Below, one piece after another: positions 1 to 6,008 of a DNA stretch of 6,008 nt. How positions within the stretch are numbered: position 1 is the first letter of the stretch; every line of letters starts with the position of its first letter. The stretch covers positions 1-6,008 of the forward strand of contig JAUPUC010000050.1 of assembly GCA_030917745.1 (NCBI GenBank), read 5' to 3'. The position numbers and the translations under genes are program-made. The notes beneath the pieces are model-generated. The model saw only the letters and a list, made by a program, of their open reading frames with translations. It searched no databases and was not told the origin of the DNA. The DNA comes from Patescibacteria group bacterium. GTDB taxonomy: Bacteria; Patescibacteriota; Minisyncoccia; Moranbacterales; UBA1568.

Positions 1-865
1 CAAAGACGAAAAACTGCAGTCCGATAACAAAAGTAGCGAGTGATAAGAGGAGATAGTTTCGGTAGGGAGTAATTTTGAAGTCCTGAAAATAATTGGCGAG
101 AAATATGCCGAAGAGACCAAGAGAAATCACGATCAGAATGAGGCCAGGGATACCGAAGAATTTGAGAGGACGAACATCTCGGACGGCCTTGAGAATAATA
201 CGAGCGCTGTTATTGACGAAGCTGTACACGCTTTTGACGATTTTAGATTTTCGATCAGCGAAATAGGTGACTTGAACTGGAATCCATACGACACGAAGGT
301 TTTTTCCGATGGCGTCAATAATAGTTTCTTGAGTATAGGTAAAACCAGCGGGATTATTGAGACGAAGCAGTGTCTCGCGAGTATGTGCTCGAAATCCACA
401 GGTGAGATCATCAGTGCGTATATTGAGGAAAGAGCCGACCAGTGAAGCCCCGAGACGATTAAAGAAGTCTTTTATCCAGGGGATATTTTTTGCGGTGGAT
501 TGTGAGAATCGGTCTCCAATAACCATATCAGCCTGATTGGTCAGAATAGGATGAAGTAATTTAGTTATTTCTTGGGGGTCAAACTGACCATCCGCGTCGA
601 TATTGACCATGATATCAGCCCCTTCTTTGAGAGCATTTTCACTGGCAGTAGCAAACATCACTCCGAGTCGCCGGTTGATACCATGAAGCAGAACGAAATC
701 GGCCCCAGCTTCTTTGGCGACTTGAGCGGTGTGGTCAGAAGAGCCATCATCAACGACTTGTACCAGTACTTCATCAATACCTTCGAAATGTCGGGGAATG
801 CGCTTGATGGTTTCTCGGATTTTCTCTTCTTCGTTGTAAGCGGGAATATTGATGATGAGACGCAT
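1..865 (-). CDS. Family-2 membrane glycosyltransferase, polyprenyl-phosphate sugar synthase-like (3' end outside window)
   Basis: This reading frame starts at ATG 865-863 and runs off the left edge without a stop, giving 288 complete codons. The N-terminal part is a GT-A glycosyltransferase family 2 domain: PAYNEEEKI at residues 8-16, VDDGSSD at 38-44, and the metal/nucleotide-binding DAD at 90-92 inside NIDADGQFDP. GDRF (117-120) and CGFRA (156-160) are also typical of the dolichol/polyprenyl-phosphate sugar synthase branch. Two hydrophobic segments follow, about 237-259 and 270-288, so the enzyme is probably anchored in the membrane. By family it should transfer a sugar from a nucleotide donor to a lipid carrier or glycan at the cytoplasmic face; donor and acceptor cannot be read from the sequence. 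It lies 15 nt after the small cysteine protein gene on the same strand and probably shares its transcript. No Shine-Dalgarno sequence precedes the ATG. Proteins of this type are often slightly over 300 residues, so only a short C-terminal piece is probably missing. Confidence 0.9.
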   Translation of the reverse strand, partial: MRLIINIPAYNEEEKIRETIKRIPRHFEGIDEVLVQVVDDGSSDHTAQVAKEAGADFVLLHGINRRLGVMFATASENALKEGADIMVNIDADGQFDPQEITKLLHPILTNQADMVIGDRFSQSTAKNIPWIKDFFNRLGASLVGSFLNIRTDDLTCGFRAHTRETLLRLNNPAGFTYTQETIIDAIGKNLRVVWIPVQVTYFADRKSKIVKSVYSFVNNSARIILKAVRDVRPLKFFGIPGLILIVISLGLFGIFLANYFQDFKITPYRNYLLLSLATFVIGLQFFVF

Positions 866-880
866 AGCGTAATATTAGGG

Positions 881-1201
881 TTATGGCGTTTCTATTGTAG
901 CATTTTCTGGCGTTTTCGTGGGTTTGGGCATTTCTGGGGAAGTATTTTCCGGAGCAGCTTCTTTTTTTTGTATAAGGAGTTTTGGGCTTATATCAGCACA
1001 TTTCCAATCACATGTTTCTTTAGCACCTTCTATTCCGGTTTTGATGAGATTCTGGCGACATTCAGTCAGACGTGCTTCACAGGCTTTTTTCTGGGTGTCG
1101 AAATAGTGCCAATTGACATCGTATCCAATATATTTCAGAGAAAAATAGAAGATTGCTCCGATATGAATGAGCCAGAGAAGATGTTTGATGAGTGAAAACA
1201 T
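881..1201 (-). CDS. Small membrane-anchored protein with four cysteines and Pro-rich tail, function unknown
   Basis: I do not recognise this 106-residue protein. A short N-terminal stretch (MFSLIKH) is followed by a hydrophobic helix at about residues 8-27 (LLWLIHIGAIFYFSLKYIGY), a likely signal anchor. The segment after it is predicted to be outside the cytoplasm and has four cysteines, C41, C48, C64 and C68, in a CX6C...CX3C arrangement that could form a disulfide-linked helical hairpin. Residues 83-106 are rich in Pro, Glu and Thr and look disordered. Three things support a real gene: it lies on the same strand between the dehydrogenase (80-nt gap) and the glycosyltransferase (15-nt gap), it fills the interval neatly, and it has an ordered anchor-plus-cysteines layout. 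A larger plus-strand frame covers the same bases but is antisense to two coherent genes. ATG 1201-1199 is the first start after the upstream stop; no Shine-Dalgarno sequence is visible. A role in surface glycan assembly is only a guess from position. Confidence 0.7.
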   Translation of the reverse strand: MFSLIKHLLWLIHIGAIFYFSLKYIGYDVNWHYFDTQKKACEARLTECRQNLIKTGIEGAKETCDWKCADISPKLLIQKKEAAPENTSPEMPKPTKTPENATIETP

Positions 1202-1281
1202 ACAAAATCAAAATTGACGATATATCGAGAGAAGATGGGTATGCGGTAGGAAACATCGAGAGCGCTATTCTCACGAGGTGA
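1202..1281. other. 80-bp spacer between dehydrogenase and small cysteine protein genes
   Basis: This gap within the minus-strand block contains no reading frame worth calling. No stem followed by a T-run is visible, so there is no sign of a terminator and readthrough is likely. It contains a perfect 10-bp palindrome, CGATATATCG (1218-1227), and two direct copies of ATCGAGAG (1224-1231 and 1255-1262) spaced 31 bp apart. No matched -35/-10 pair facing the small gene was found. The short repeats could be chance or a protein-binding site; the sequence alone does not decide. Confidence 0.4.
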
Positions 1282-2556
1282 TTATCGACCAATGCCTTTG
1301 TAACGAATGCCAGCTTCGAGAAAGGCGACCTTGTCGAGACAATTTTTTCCGTCCACAATCACTTCGACGTGATGTTGTTTGAGAAGTTCCGGAGTAAGAT
1401 GCTCTGTGAATTCACGGTGGTTGGTTGCTAAAATGAGAGCGGTAGATTTTTCAAGGAAGGTTTCGAGTGAGGATTCTGTCGAGAGAGAAGGTAGATGTGG
1501 ATCGTAGGTGATGACTTCTGCTTTATGGTGCTTGAGGTGTTCGATGATACGAAGAGCCGGTGATTCACGGAGGTCATCGATATTCGCTTTGTAGGCGAGA
1601 CCAAGAACACCAATGACTGTGCCATTGAGGGGGAGTCGGATTTCATTGAGTAAATTTTGTAAGAGTTCAACGGAATATGCCGGCATAGCATTATTGATCT
1701 CGCGGGCGATTTTGAGAAAGCGGTGGTCAAAACCAGATTTTTTAGCTCGTTCGATAAGATAATACGGATCTACGGGTATGCAATGACCGCCGACGCCGCA
1801 AGATGGGTAGTGTGCCAGGAAAGAAAAAGGTTTGGTTGCGGCACCTTGGATGACATCTTTGACATCAATACCGAGGACATCGAATGATCTAGCAAGCTCA
1901 TTCACAAAAGCGATATTGACATCTCGGAAGGAATTTTCGACAATTTTCACCGCCTCTGCTTCCCGGATTGATTTCATGGGACGAATCTCACCATCCACGA
2001 TAGAGCGGTAGAAAGCAACTGCTTTTTCAAGTCCGATGGAGTCAATGGACCCAACGACACGGGGAATATTGGTGACATTCCATTTTTCATCGCCTGGATT
2101 AATTCGTTCAGGACAATGAGCAAGAAAGAAATCCTTGCCAACTGTATGCCCATGTTTTTCAAAGATGGGGAGAATAACTTCTTCTGAGACACCCGGATTG
2201 ACCGTGGACTCGAGGACAACCAATACGCCAGGTTTGAGTTGAGAGGCGGAGAGTGTTGCGGCAGAGATAACCGGCTCGAGATCAGGGTAGTACATTTCAT
2301 CAACCGGAGTAGGAACACAGATGAGCACGATATCTGCTTTGCTGAGACGATCTGGTTGGTCGGTAGCTTCAAAGGGAAATTTTTTCAGGAGGGTATCGAG
2401 TGCCGCATCCTCAATGGGACATTCTTGTTTGTTGATTTTGGCAATTTTTTCCTGATGTGTATCGAAACCGATGACCGCGTACCCCTGTTCAACAGCGCGT
2501 ACCGCGAGAGGAAGTCCGACATATCCGAGACCGATGACAGCGACTGTTTGTTGCAT
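1282..2556 (-). CDS. Nucleotide-sugar 6-dehydrogenase (UDP-glucose / UDP-GlcNAc / UDP-ManNAc dehydrogenase family)
   Basis: This 424-residue enzyme belongs to the NAD-dependent family that oxidises C6 of a UDP- or GDP-sugar twice to give the uronic acid. It has all three family domains. The N-terminal Rossmann fold carries GLGYVG (residues 9-14) with Asp32 at the end of the second strand for the NAD ribose, and CVPTPVD at 80-86. The central domain carries HCPERINPG (147-155), K204 and N208 in EAVKIVENSFRD, and the catalytic Cys259 in GVGGHCIPVDPYY. The C-terminal sugar-binding domain contains GLAYKANIDDLRESPA, with Arg330. HCPER resembles the UDP-ManNAc/UDP-GlcNAc branch (WecC/WbpA) more than UDP-glucose dehydrogenase, but the substrate cannot be fixed, so no symbol is given. 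The ATG at 2556-2554 is chosen because MQQTVAVIGLGYVG is the normal family N-terminus. An in-frame ATG at 2628 would add 24 unrelated residues and lies upstream of the promoter. The gene leads the minus-strand block. Confidence 0.93.
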   Translation of the reverse strand: MQQTVAVIGLGYVGLPLAVRAVEQGYAVIGFDTHQEKIAKINKQECPIEDAALDTLLKKFPFEATDQPDRLSKADIVLICVPTPVDEMYYPDLEPVISAATLSASQLKPGVLVVLESTVNPGVSEEVILPIFEKHGHTVGKDFFLAHCPERINPGDEKWNVTNIPRVVGSIDSIGLEKAVAFYRSIVDGEIRPMKSIREAEAVKIVENSFRDVNIAFVNELARSFDVLGIDVKDVIQGAATKPFSFLAHYPSCGVGGHCIPVDPYYLIERAKKSGFDHRFLKIAREINNAMPAYSVELLQNLLNEIRLPLNGTVIGVLGLAYKANIDDLRESPALRIIEHLKHHKAEVITYDPHLPSLSTESSLETFLEKSTALILATNHREFTEHLTPELLKQHHVEVIVDGKNCLDKVAFLEAGIRYKGIGR

Positions 2557-2587
2557 AGCTATTTCTTTAGCGGATGAGCTATACTGT

Positions 2588-2616
2588 ATTGTAGGCTGGG
2601 GTGGTATGACTGGCAA
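2588..2616 (-). promoter_or_regulatory. Sigma70-type promoter for the dehydrogenase block
   Basis: On the minus strand, TTGCCA (2616-2611) and TACAAT (2593-2588) are separated by exactly 17 bp, each matching the sigma70 consensus at five of six positions. Transcription would start near 2581, leaving a leader of about 25 nt before the ATG at 2556. The leader has no clear Shine-Dalgarno sequence (AAAGAAATAGCT precedes the ATG). The promoter sits in the 100-bp divergent region shared with the HD hydrolase gene. The distal ATG at 2628 falls upstream of the -35 box, which supports the shorter dehydrogenase. A strict consensus match in a short intergenic region is good evidence, but the start site is unverified. 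Confidence 0.6.
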
Positions 2617-2656
2617 GAGGCTCCCCAATTCTGATTCAAAGAATGTATTATTGCTT

Positions 2657-3262
2657 ATGCTTCTTACCTCGAAAATTGAAAAAGCGATTGTTCGATCGGC
2701 TGAGCTTCACCGTCATCAACAGCGTAAGGCAGGAGGAGCACCATATGTTGTGCATCCTTTTGCGGTAGCGTTCCTTCTGGCTCATTACTCCGAAGACGAA
2801 GACGTTATTTGTGCCGGATTACTACATGACATTTTGGAAGATGTTCCAAGTTATGGGGCGGATCGGATGCGGGCGGAATTTGGTGAGCGCGTGTATGCTA
2901 TCGTAAGAGAAGTCACGGAAGACCATGAAGCTGAGGATCATATCCAGTTTTTCCCCTACGGGAATACTCGAAAAAAACAGTGGAAGACTCGAAAGGAGGG
3001 ATATTTACAAAGATTAGAGAATGATTCAACAGAAGGATTGATGATTGCGGCAGCAGATAAGATTCACAATCTCCGCTCCTTGGTTGACGGATATATTGAG
3101 GAAGGTGAGAAGATTTGGAAAACTTTCCCAGCAGGGAAAGAAGAGACGTGGTGGTTTTATCAATCAGTATTAGCCGTTCTCGCTCGTCGACTTACCCATC
3201 CATTAGTCGATGAGTTGCGGGTAGTCTTGCGTGAGGCGGAGGAAAAAATGTTCAAAGTATAA
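2657..3262 (+). CDS. Stand-alone HD-domain hydrolase, RelA/SpoT hydrolase-like (Mesh1-type)
   Basis: This 201-residue protein is a single HD hydrolase domain of the kind found at the N-terminus of RelA/SpoT and in stand-alone small alarmone hydrolases. Visible family elements are R23 before the YVVHP segment with H33, the paired H57-D58 and E61-D62 in LLHDILED, and D134 and N138 in AADKIHNLRSL. In the family, H33, H57, D58 and D134 bind Mn2+, while the Glu-Asp pair activates the water that removes the 3' pyrophosphate. The WKTRKEGYLQRLEND region (109-123) is also usual for stand-alone members. No synthetase, TGS or ACT domain is present. The likely activity is (p)ppGpp hydrolysis or a related nucleotide pyrophosphohydrolase reaction in the cytoplasm; the substrate is inferred. 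The ATG at 2657 is preferred because upstream in-frame sequence overlaps the start of the divergent dehydrogenase gene and resembles nothing. It is the first gene of the plus-strand block, 6 nt before trmD. Confidence 0.85.
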   Translation: MLLTSKIEKAIVRSAELHRHQQRKAGGAPYVVHPFAVAFLLAHYSEDEDVICAGLLHDILEDVPSYGADRMRAEFGERVYAIVREVTEDHEAEDHIQFFPYGNTRKKQWKTRKEGYLQRLENDSTEGLMIAAADKIHNLRSLVDGYIEEGEKIWKTFPAGKEETWWFYQSVLAVLARRLTHPLVDELRVVLREAEEKMFKV

Positions 3263-3268
3263 AAGAAT

Positions 3269-4003
3269 ATGAAGACTATGCGTTTCGAAATCCTTTCCCT
3301 TTTTCCCGAGAGCTTCCATTCCTACTTGAACGTCTCTATTTTGAAGCGGGCCCAGGAAACCGGACATATTGAGATTGTTACTCATAATCCGCGTGACTTC
3401 ACGCATGATCGACACAAAACGGTTGATGATACGCCTTATGGCGGTGGAGCCGGTATGGTCATGAAGGTTGAACCATTCGCGGAATGTCTGGCAGCAATTT
3501 ATCAGAAAGAAGAGAAGCGGTATCGAAGAGAACGAACGCGCACGATTCTTTTCTCCGCAAAGGGTCATCTGTTTACTCAGTCGGATGCGCGACGTTTTGC
3601 ACAACAGTATGACAGGTTGATTTTTCTCTGCGGTCGTTATGAGGGTGTGGATGAGCGGGTGGCGGAACATTTGGTAGACGAAGAAATCTCTATTGGTGAT
3701 TTTGTGCTCACGGGAGGCGAATTGCCGGCCATGATAGTGACTGATGCGGTAGCACGTCTTTTGCCTGGAGTGCTCGGGAATGACGAGAGCGCTGCTACAG
3801 AATCATACAGTGAGAGTGGTATCGTGGAATATCCGCAGTATACAAAACCAGAATGCTTTGGTGATTGGTGTGTTCCGGCAGTCTTGCTTTCTGGACACCA
3901 TAGCGCTATCGAAGTATGGAGAAAAGAGCAATCTTTACTGATGAGTAAGAAGAGACGCAAGGTATCGGATTCTGAAATAGCAAATGGAGAATATGAAAAC
4001 TGA
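3269..4003 (+). CDS. trmD: tRNA (guanine37-N1)-methyltransferase TrmD
   Basis: TrmD methylates G37 next to the anticodon using S-adenosylmethionine, preventing +1 frameshifting; it works as a SPOUT homodimer with a trefoil knot. Family signatures are present in order: ILSLFPESF (8-16), [22 protein letters not shown] (41-62), [11 protein letters not shown] (121-131), [14 protein letters not shown] (141-154), PGVLGN (166-171), EYPQYTKPE (187-195) and VPAVLLSG (202-209). R163 matches the catalytic Arg154 of the E. coli enzyme. The residue aligned without gaps to catalytic Asp169 is Glu178, a conservative but notable change. The length of 244 residues is a little below the 255 of E. coli, and the C-terminal tail after EQSL is short and lysine-rich. 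ATG 3278 (M4) would give the usual family N-terminus ([11 protein letters not shown]) and is a credible alternative; neither start has a good ribosome-binding site. The 3' end overlaps ftsW. trmD normally sits with rpsP, rimM and rplS, so this neighbourhood is unusual. Confidence 0.95.
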   Translation: MKTMRFEILSLFPESFHSYLNVSILKRAQETGHIEIVTHNPRDFTHDRHKTVDDTPYGGGAGMVMKVEPFAECLAAIYQKEEKRYRRERTRTILFSAKGHLFTQSDARRFAQQYDRLIFLCGRYEGVDERVAEHLVDEEISIGDFVLTGGELPAMIVTDAVARLLPGVLGNDESAATESYSESGIVEYPQYTKPECFGDWCVPAVLLSGHHSAIEVWRKEQSLLMSKKRRKVSDSEIANGEYEN

Positions 4004-5120
4004 AATTCAGTCTCGTTCTTCCGGAGTGCTTGACCGGCCGCTCCTGTTGGCAATTTTTGCCTTACTCGGTATTGGATTATTGATGATCGCGAGTGCTGGT
4101 GTGGCTTATGGAAAAGTGCGTTTTGGTGATGAGTATTTTTTTTTGAAGCAGCAATGTTTTGGTTTGGCGGTGGGAATAATTTCGCTTTTTATTGTCTCAC
4201 GTCTTGATTATCATCTCTTCCGTAAGTTTGTGGTGCCCCTTTTCTTTTTGGCTGTGGCTTTGTTAGTCATGGTTTTTATTCCAGGAGTTGGTACAACAGT
4301 GTATGGAGCGGCTCGCTGGATTGAACTCGGACCGCTTTCGTTTCAACCATCTGAAGTGATGAAGCTCGCGATTATTCTCTATCTTGCTGCCTGGCTCTCT
4401 GGTAAGCAGCAGGTGAAGAATAATGCTGATTTTTTTGAGGGATATGTTCCTTTTGTAGCTATTCTTTCATTGGTTGGTTTTCTTATCATCAAGCAACCTG
4501 ACACCGGAACACTGGGTCTTATTTTCTGTATTGCTTTGACCATTTTTTTTGTTTCAGGAGCTCGTCTTTCGTATATTTTCTTCACGATTCTTGGGGGGAT
4601 TGCAACTCTCGCACTTTTGATTCGTCTCGCGCCCTATCGGATGGAGCGTTTTCTTGTTTTTTTAAATCCTGATCATGATCCTCTTGGATCCGGGTATCAG
4701 CTGAACCAAGCACTCATGGCACTTGGTTCGGGCGGATGGTTTGGTGTCGGACTCGGACAAGGTCGTCAGAAATTTAATTATTTACCTGAACCGGTGACAG
4801 ACTCTATTTTTGCGGTTCTGGGTGAGGAAGTAGGATTTATCGGAGTCGCAGTCGTGGTAATGCTGTTTCTTTTTGTTGCCTGGAGAGGATTACGTATCGC
4901 GCAAAGAGCCCCAGATATGTTTGGGAGACTCGTTGCGGTAGGAATTATTTCCTGGATTTTTATTCAGGCAATGATTAATACCATGGCTATTTCAGGAATA
5001 ATTCCTTTGACAGGGATTCCTTTGCCGTTTATCAGTTATGGGGGAACATCGCTGGCTGTTCTTTTAACGGCCATCGGTATCTTGTTGAACATATCCAAAC
5101 AGGCTAGACTGGAGGCATAA
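3993..5120 (+). CDS. ftsW: Septal peptidoglycan polymerase FtsW (SEDS family)
   Basis: This is a 375-residue polytopic membrane protein with about ten hydrophobic segments, the normal size and topology of SEDS glycosyltransferases, which polymerise lipid II into glycan strands outside the membrane together with a class B PBP (FtsI for FtsW). Signatures, numbered from ATG 3993, are [17 protein letters not shown] (105-121), KQPDTGT (167-173), [18 protein letters not shown] (233-249), [16 protein letters not shown] (264-279) with D270 at the conserved catalytic Asp position, and [10 protein letters not shown] (345-354). FtsW is chosen over RodA because murG follows directly and the LSFQPSE and [14 protein letters not shown] segments fit FtsW better; RodA cannot be fully excluded. 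The start at 3993 overlaps trmD by 11 nt and has GGAG three bases before it. The ATG at 3984 would add three residues and has no ribosome-binding site. The overlap suggests translational coupling to trmD. Confidence 0.93.
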   Translation: MKTEIQSRSSGVLDRPLLLAIFALLGIGLLMIASAGVAYGKVRFGDEYFFLKQQCFGLAVGIISLFIVSRLDYHLFRKFVVPLFFLAVALLVMVFIPGVGTTVYGAARWIELGPLSFQPSEVMKLAIILYLAAWLSGKQQVKNNADFFEGYVPFVAILSLVGFLIIKQPDTGTLGLIFCIALTIFFVSGARLSYIFFTILGGIATLALLIRLAPYRMERFLVFLNPDHDPLGSGYQLNQALMALGSGGWFGVGLGQGRQKFNYLPEPVTDSIFAVLGEEVGFIGVAVVVMLFLFVAWRGLRIAQRAPDMFGRLVAVGIISWIFIQAMINTMAISGIIPLTGIPLPFISYGGTSLAVLLTAIGILLNISKQARLEA

Positions 5121-5146
5121 ATAAACAGTTCAGATTACCTATTTTT

Positions 5147-6008
5147 ATGGCTCATCAAATACCACGAGTGGTACTTTCAGGAGGTGTTTCGGGAGGGCAT
5201 ACTTACCCCTTGATTGCCGTGGCACGCGTTTTGCGAAAACGGTATCCAGAGGGAATTGAAATTCTCTTTCTTGGCGGTGGGGGTGTTTTTGAAGAGGCTG
5301 CCATGAAAGCGGAAAACATTCCGATGCAGAGTGTTCTCTTCGGAAAGATGCGGCGTTATTTTTCTCTTCTGAATTATCTTGATATATTCAAGCTCCCTAT
5401 CGGTATCATACAGGCCTTGTGGCATCTCCTCTGGTTTATGCCGGATGCGGTATTTTCAAAGGGAGGCGCCGCTTCGGTGCCTGTAGTTGTGGCAGCTCGC
5501 TTCTATCGTATTCCAGTATTGATTCATGACTCTGATTCGGTAGCCGGTCGAGCAAATGCCTGGCTTGGTAAGTGGGTGCAAAAAGTCGCTATTGCCTACC
5601 CGAGCGCGGCTCAATATTTTCCTGCCGGTAAGACTGCTCTGACTGGCAATCCTGTTCGAGAAGAAATCGTATCTGGTTCGAGAGAGCGAGGTAAAGAACG
5701 TTTCCACCTTGACCCGGAGAAGAAAACAATTGTTTTGTTCGGGGGAAGTCAGGGAGCGCACGGGTTAAATAATGCCTTACTACGGATTTTACCAGCTCTG
5801 TTGATGAAGAGGGTACAGATAATCCATCAGACCGGGAGTAGTCACTTAGAAGGAGTGCTGGCTCTTTCGGCTGAGTTGGGTGTGCCGACTGAAAATGGGA
5901 GCTATCATCCGATAGCTTTTCTTTCCGCACAGGAAATGGGTGATGCGATTGCTGCTGCTGATCTTGTGATTTCAAGGGCGGGTGCTGGTTCGATTGCTGA
6001 AATTGCCG
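5147..6008 (+). CDS. murG: UDP-GlcNAc:lipid I GlcNAc transferase MurG (3' end outside window)
   Basis: MurG transfers GlcNAc from UDP-GlcNAc to lipid I at the inner face of the membrane, giving lipid II, the substrate that FtsW polymerises. The frame begins at ATG 5147 and is open to the right edge (287 complete codons); about 70 or more residues are missing compared with the usual 350-370. The N-terminal donor/acceptor loop is GGVSGGH (12-18), with Ser15 in place of the usual Thr and His18 kept. FSKGG (103-107) replaces the common GxGGY region. HDSD (127-130) stands where HEQN is usual. TGNPVR (166-171), GGSQGA (199-204) and SRAGAGSIAE (276-285) match conserved C-domain motifs, with R277 and E285 at the same spacing as Arg260/Glu268 of E. 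coli MurG. It lies 26 nt after ftsW. No Shine-Dalgarno sequence precedes the ATG; the segment before it is T-rich. The HDSD form is, as far as I recall, seen in Patescibacteria. Confidence 0.92.
   Translation, partial: MAHQIPRVVLSGGVSGGHTYPLIAVARVLRKRYPEGIEILFLGGGGVFEEAAMKAENIPMQSVLFGKMRRYFSLLNYLDIFKLPIGIIQALWHLLWFMPDAVFSKGGAASVPVVVAARFYRIPVLIHDSDSVAGRANAWLGKWVQKVAIAYPSAAQYFPAGKTALTGNPVREEIVSGSRERGKERFHLDPEKKTIVLFGGSQGAHGLNNALLRILPALLMKRVQIIHQTGSSHLEGVLALSAELGVPTENGSYHPIAFLSAQEMGDAIAAADLVISRAGAGSIAEIA

Noticed and set aside
572..1195. A 207-codon open frame on the plus strand
   Set aside because: It is antisense to the GT2 gene and the small cysteine protein gene, both of which make sense as proteins. 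Its translation is Phe/Ser-rich with no motif, as expected for a shadow frame.
2597..2627. TGGGG...CCCCA inverted repeat in the divergent region, considered as an operator or terminator
   Set aside because: The stem is only 5 bp with a 21-base loop and no T-run, and it overlaps the promoter. It is too weak to call.
2557..2628. A 24-residue N-terminal extension of the dehydrogenase from ATG 2628
   Set aside because: The extension covers the -35 and -10 boxes, has no family counterpart, and the normal N-terminus begins at 2556.
4001..4003. TGA as a possible glycine codon (Gracilibacteria/Absconditabacteria code)
   Set aside because: It is the only in-frame TGA in any of the genes, stands at a plausible trmD end, and readthrough would enter the ftsW gene in a different frame. 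Glycines throughout use GGN codons.
3637..4053. A 138-codon open frame on the minus strand
   Set aside because: It lies antisense to the conserved trmD C-terminal half and the ftsW start, and its Ser/Thr-rich translation has no recognisable domain.
4136..4144. Run of nine T in ftsW, considered as a phase-variation or slippage site
   Set aside because: It encodes Tyr-Phe-Phe-Leu in a membrane segment and the frame is intact. Other T8/A8 runs occur here (962-969, 4543-4550), so it fits base composition better than a switch.

Overview
The window carries seven protein-coding genes in two divergent blocks on either side of a 100-bp intergenic region (2557-2656). Two genes are cut by the window edges: the glycosyltransferase at the left and murG at the right. 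There are no RNA genes, mobile elements, CRISPR arrays or convincing terminators, and no gene-free stretch reaches 300 bases.

Left block, minus strand, read from about 2581 down to 1: a UDP-sugar 6-dehydrogenase of the UDP-glucose/UDP-ManNAc dehydrogenase family, a small unrecognised membrane-anchored protein with four cysteines, and a family-2 membrane glycosyltransferase of the polyprenyl-phosphate sugar synthase type. A good sigma70-type promoter (TTGCCA, 17-bp spacer, TACAAT) sits just upstream of the dehydrogenase. The block looks like part of a surface-glycan locus: the dehydrogenase would make a nucleotide-linked uronic acid and the glycosyltransferase would load a sugar onto a lipid carrier. 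That link is inferred from adjacency.

Right block, plus strand, from 2657 to the end: a stand-alone HD hydrolase of the RelA/SpoT (Mesh1-like) type, trmD (tRNA m1G37 methyltransferase), ftsW (SEDS septal peptidoglycan polymerase) and murG (lipid II synthase, incomplete). The genes are tightly packed (6-nt gap, 11-nt overlap, 26-nt gap) and are probably one operon. ftsW and murG are consecutive steps of wall synthesis. trmD and an alarmone-type hydrolase are less usual partners for them.

The organism is a bacterium with an ordinary stop-codon set: TGA ends trmD and no gene has an internal TGA, which argues against the TGA=Gly code of Gracilibacteria/Absconditabacteria. Small intergenic gaps, almost no recognisable Shine-Dalgarno sequences, a MurG with an HDSD signature instead of HEQN, and a GT2 of the IDADGQFDP type together suggest a Candidate Phyla Radiation (Patescibacteria, Parcubacteria-like) genome. 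This is an inference from resemblance, with moderate confidence.

I found no convincing new multi-gene system. The items most worth a second look are the small cysteine protein, an apparent Asp-to-Glu change at the catalytic position of TrmD, and the hydrolase-trmD-ftsW-murG arrangement.
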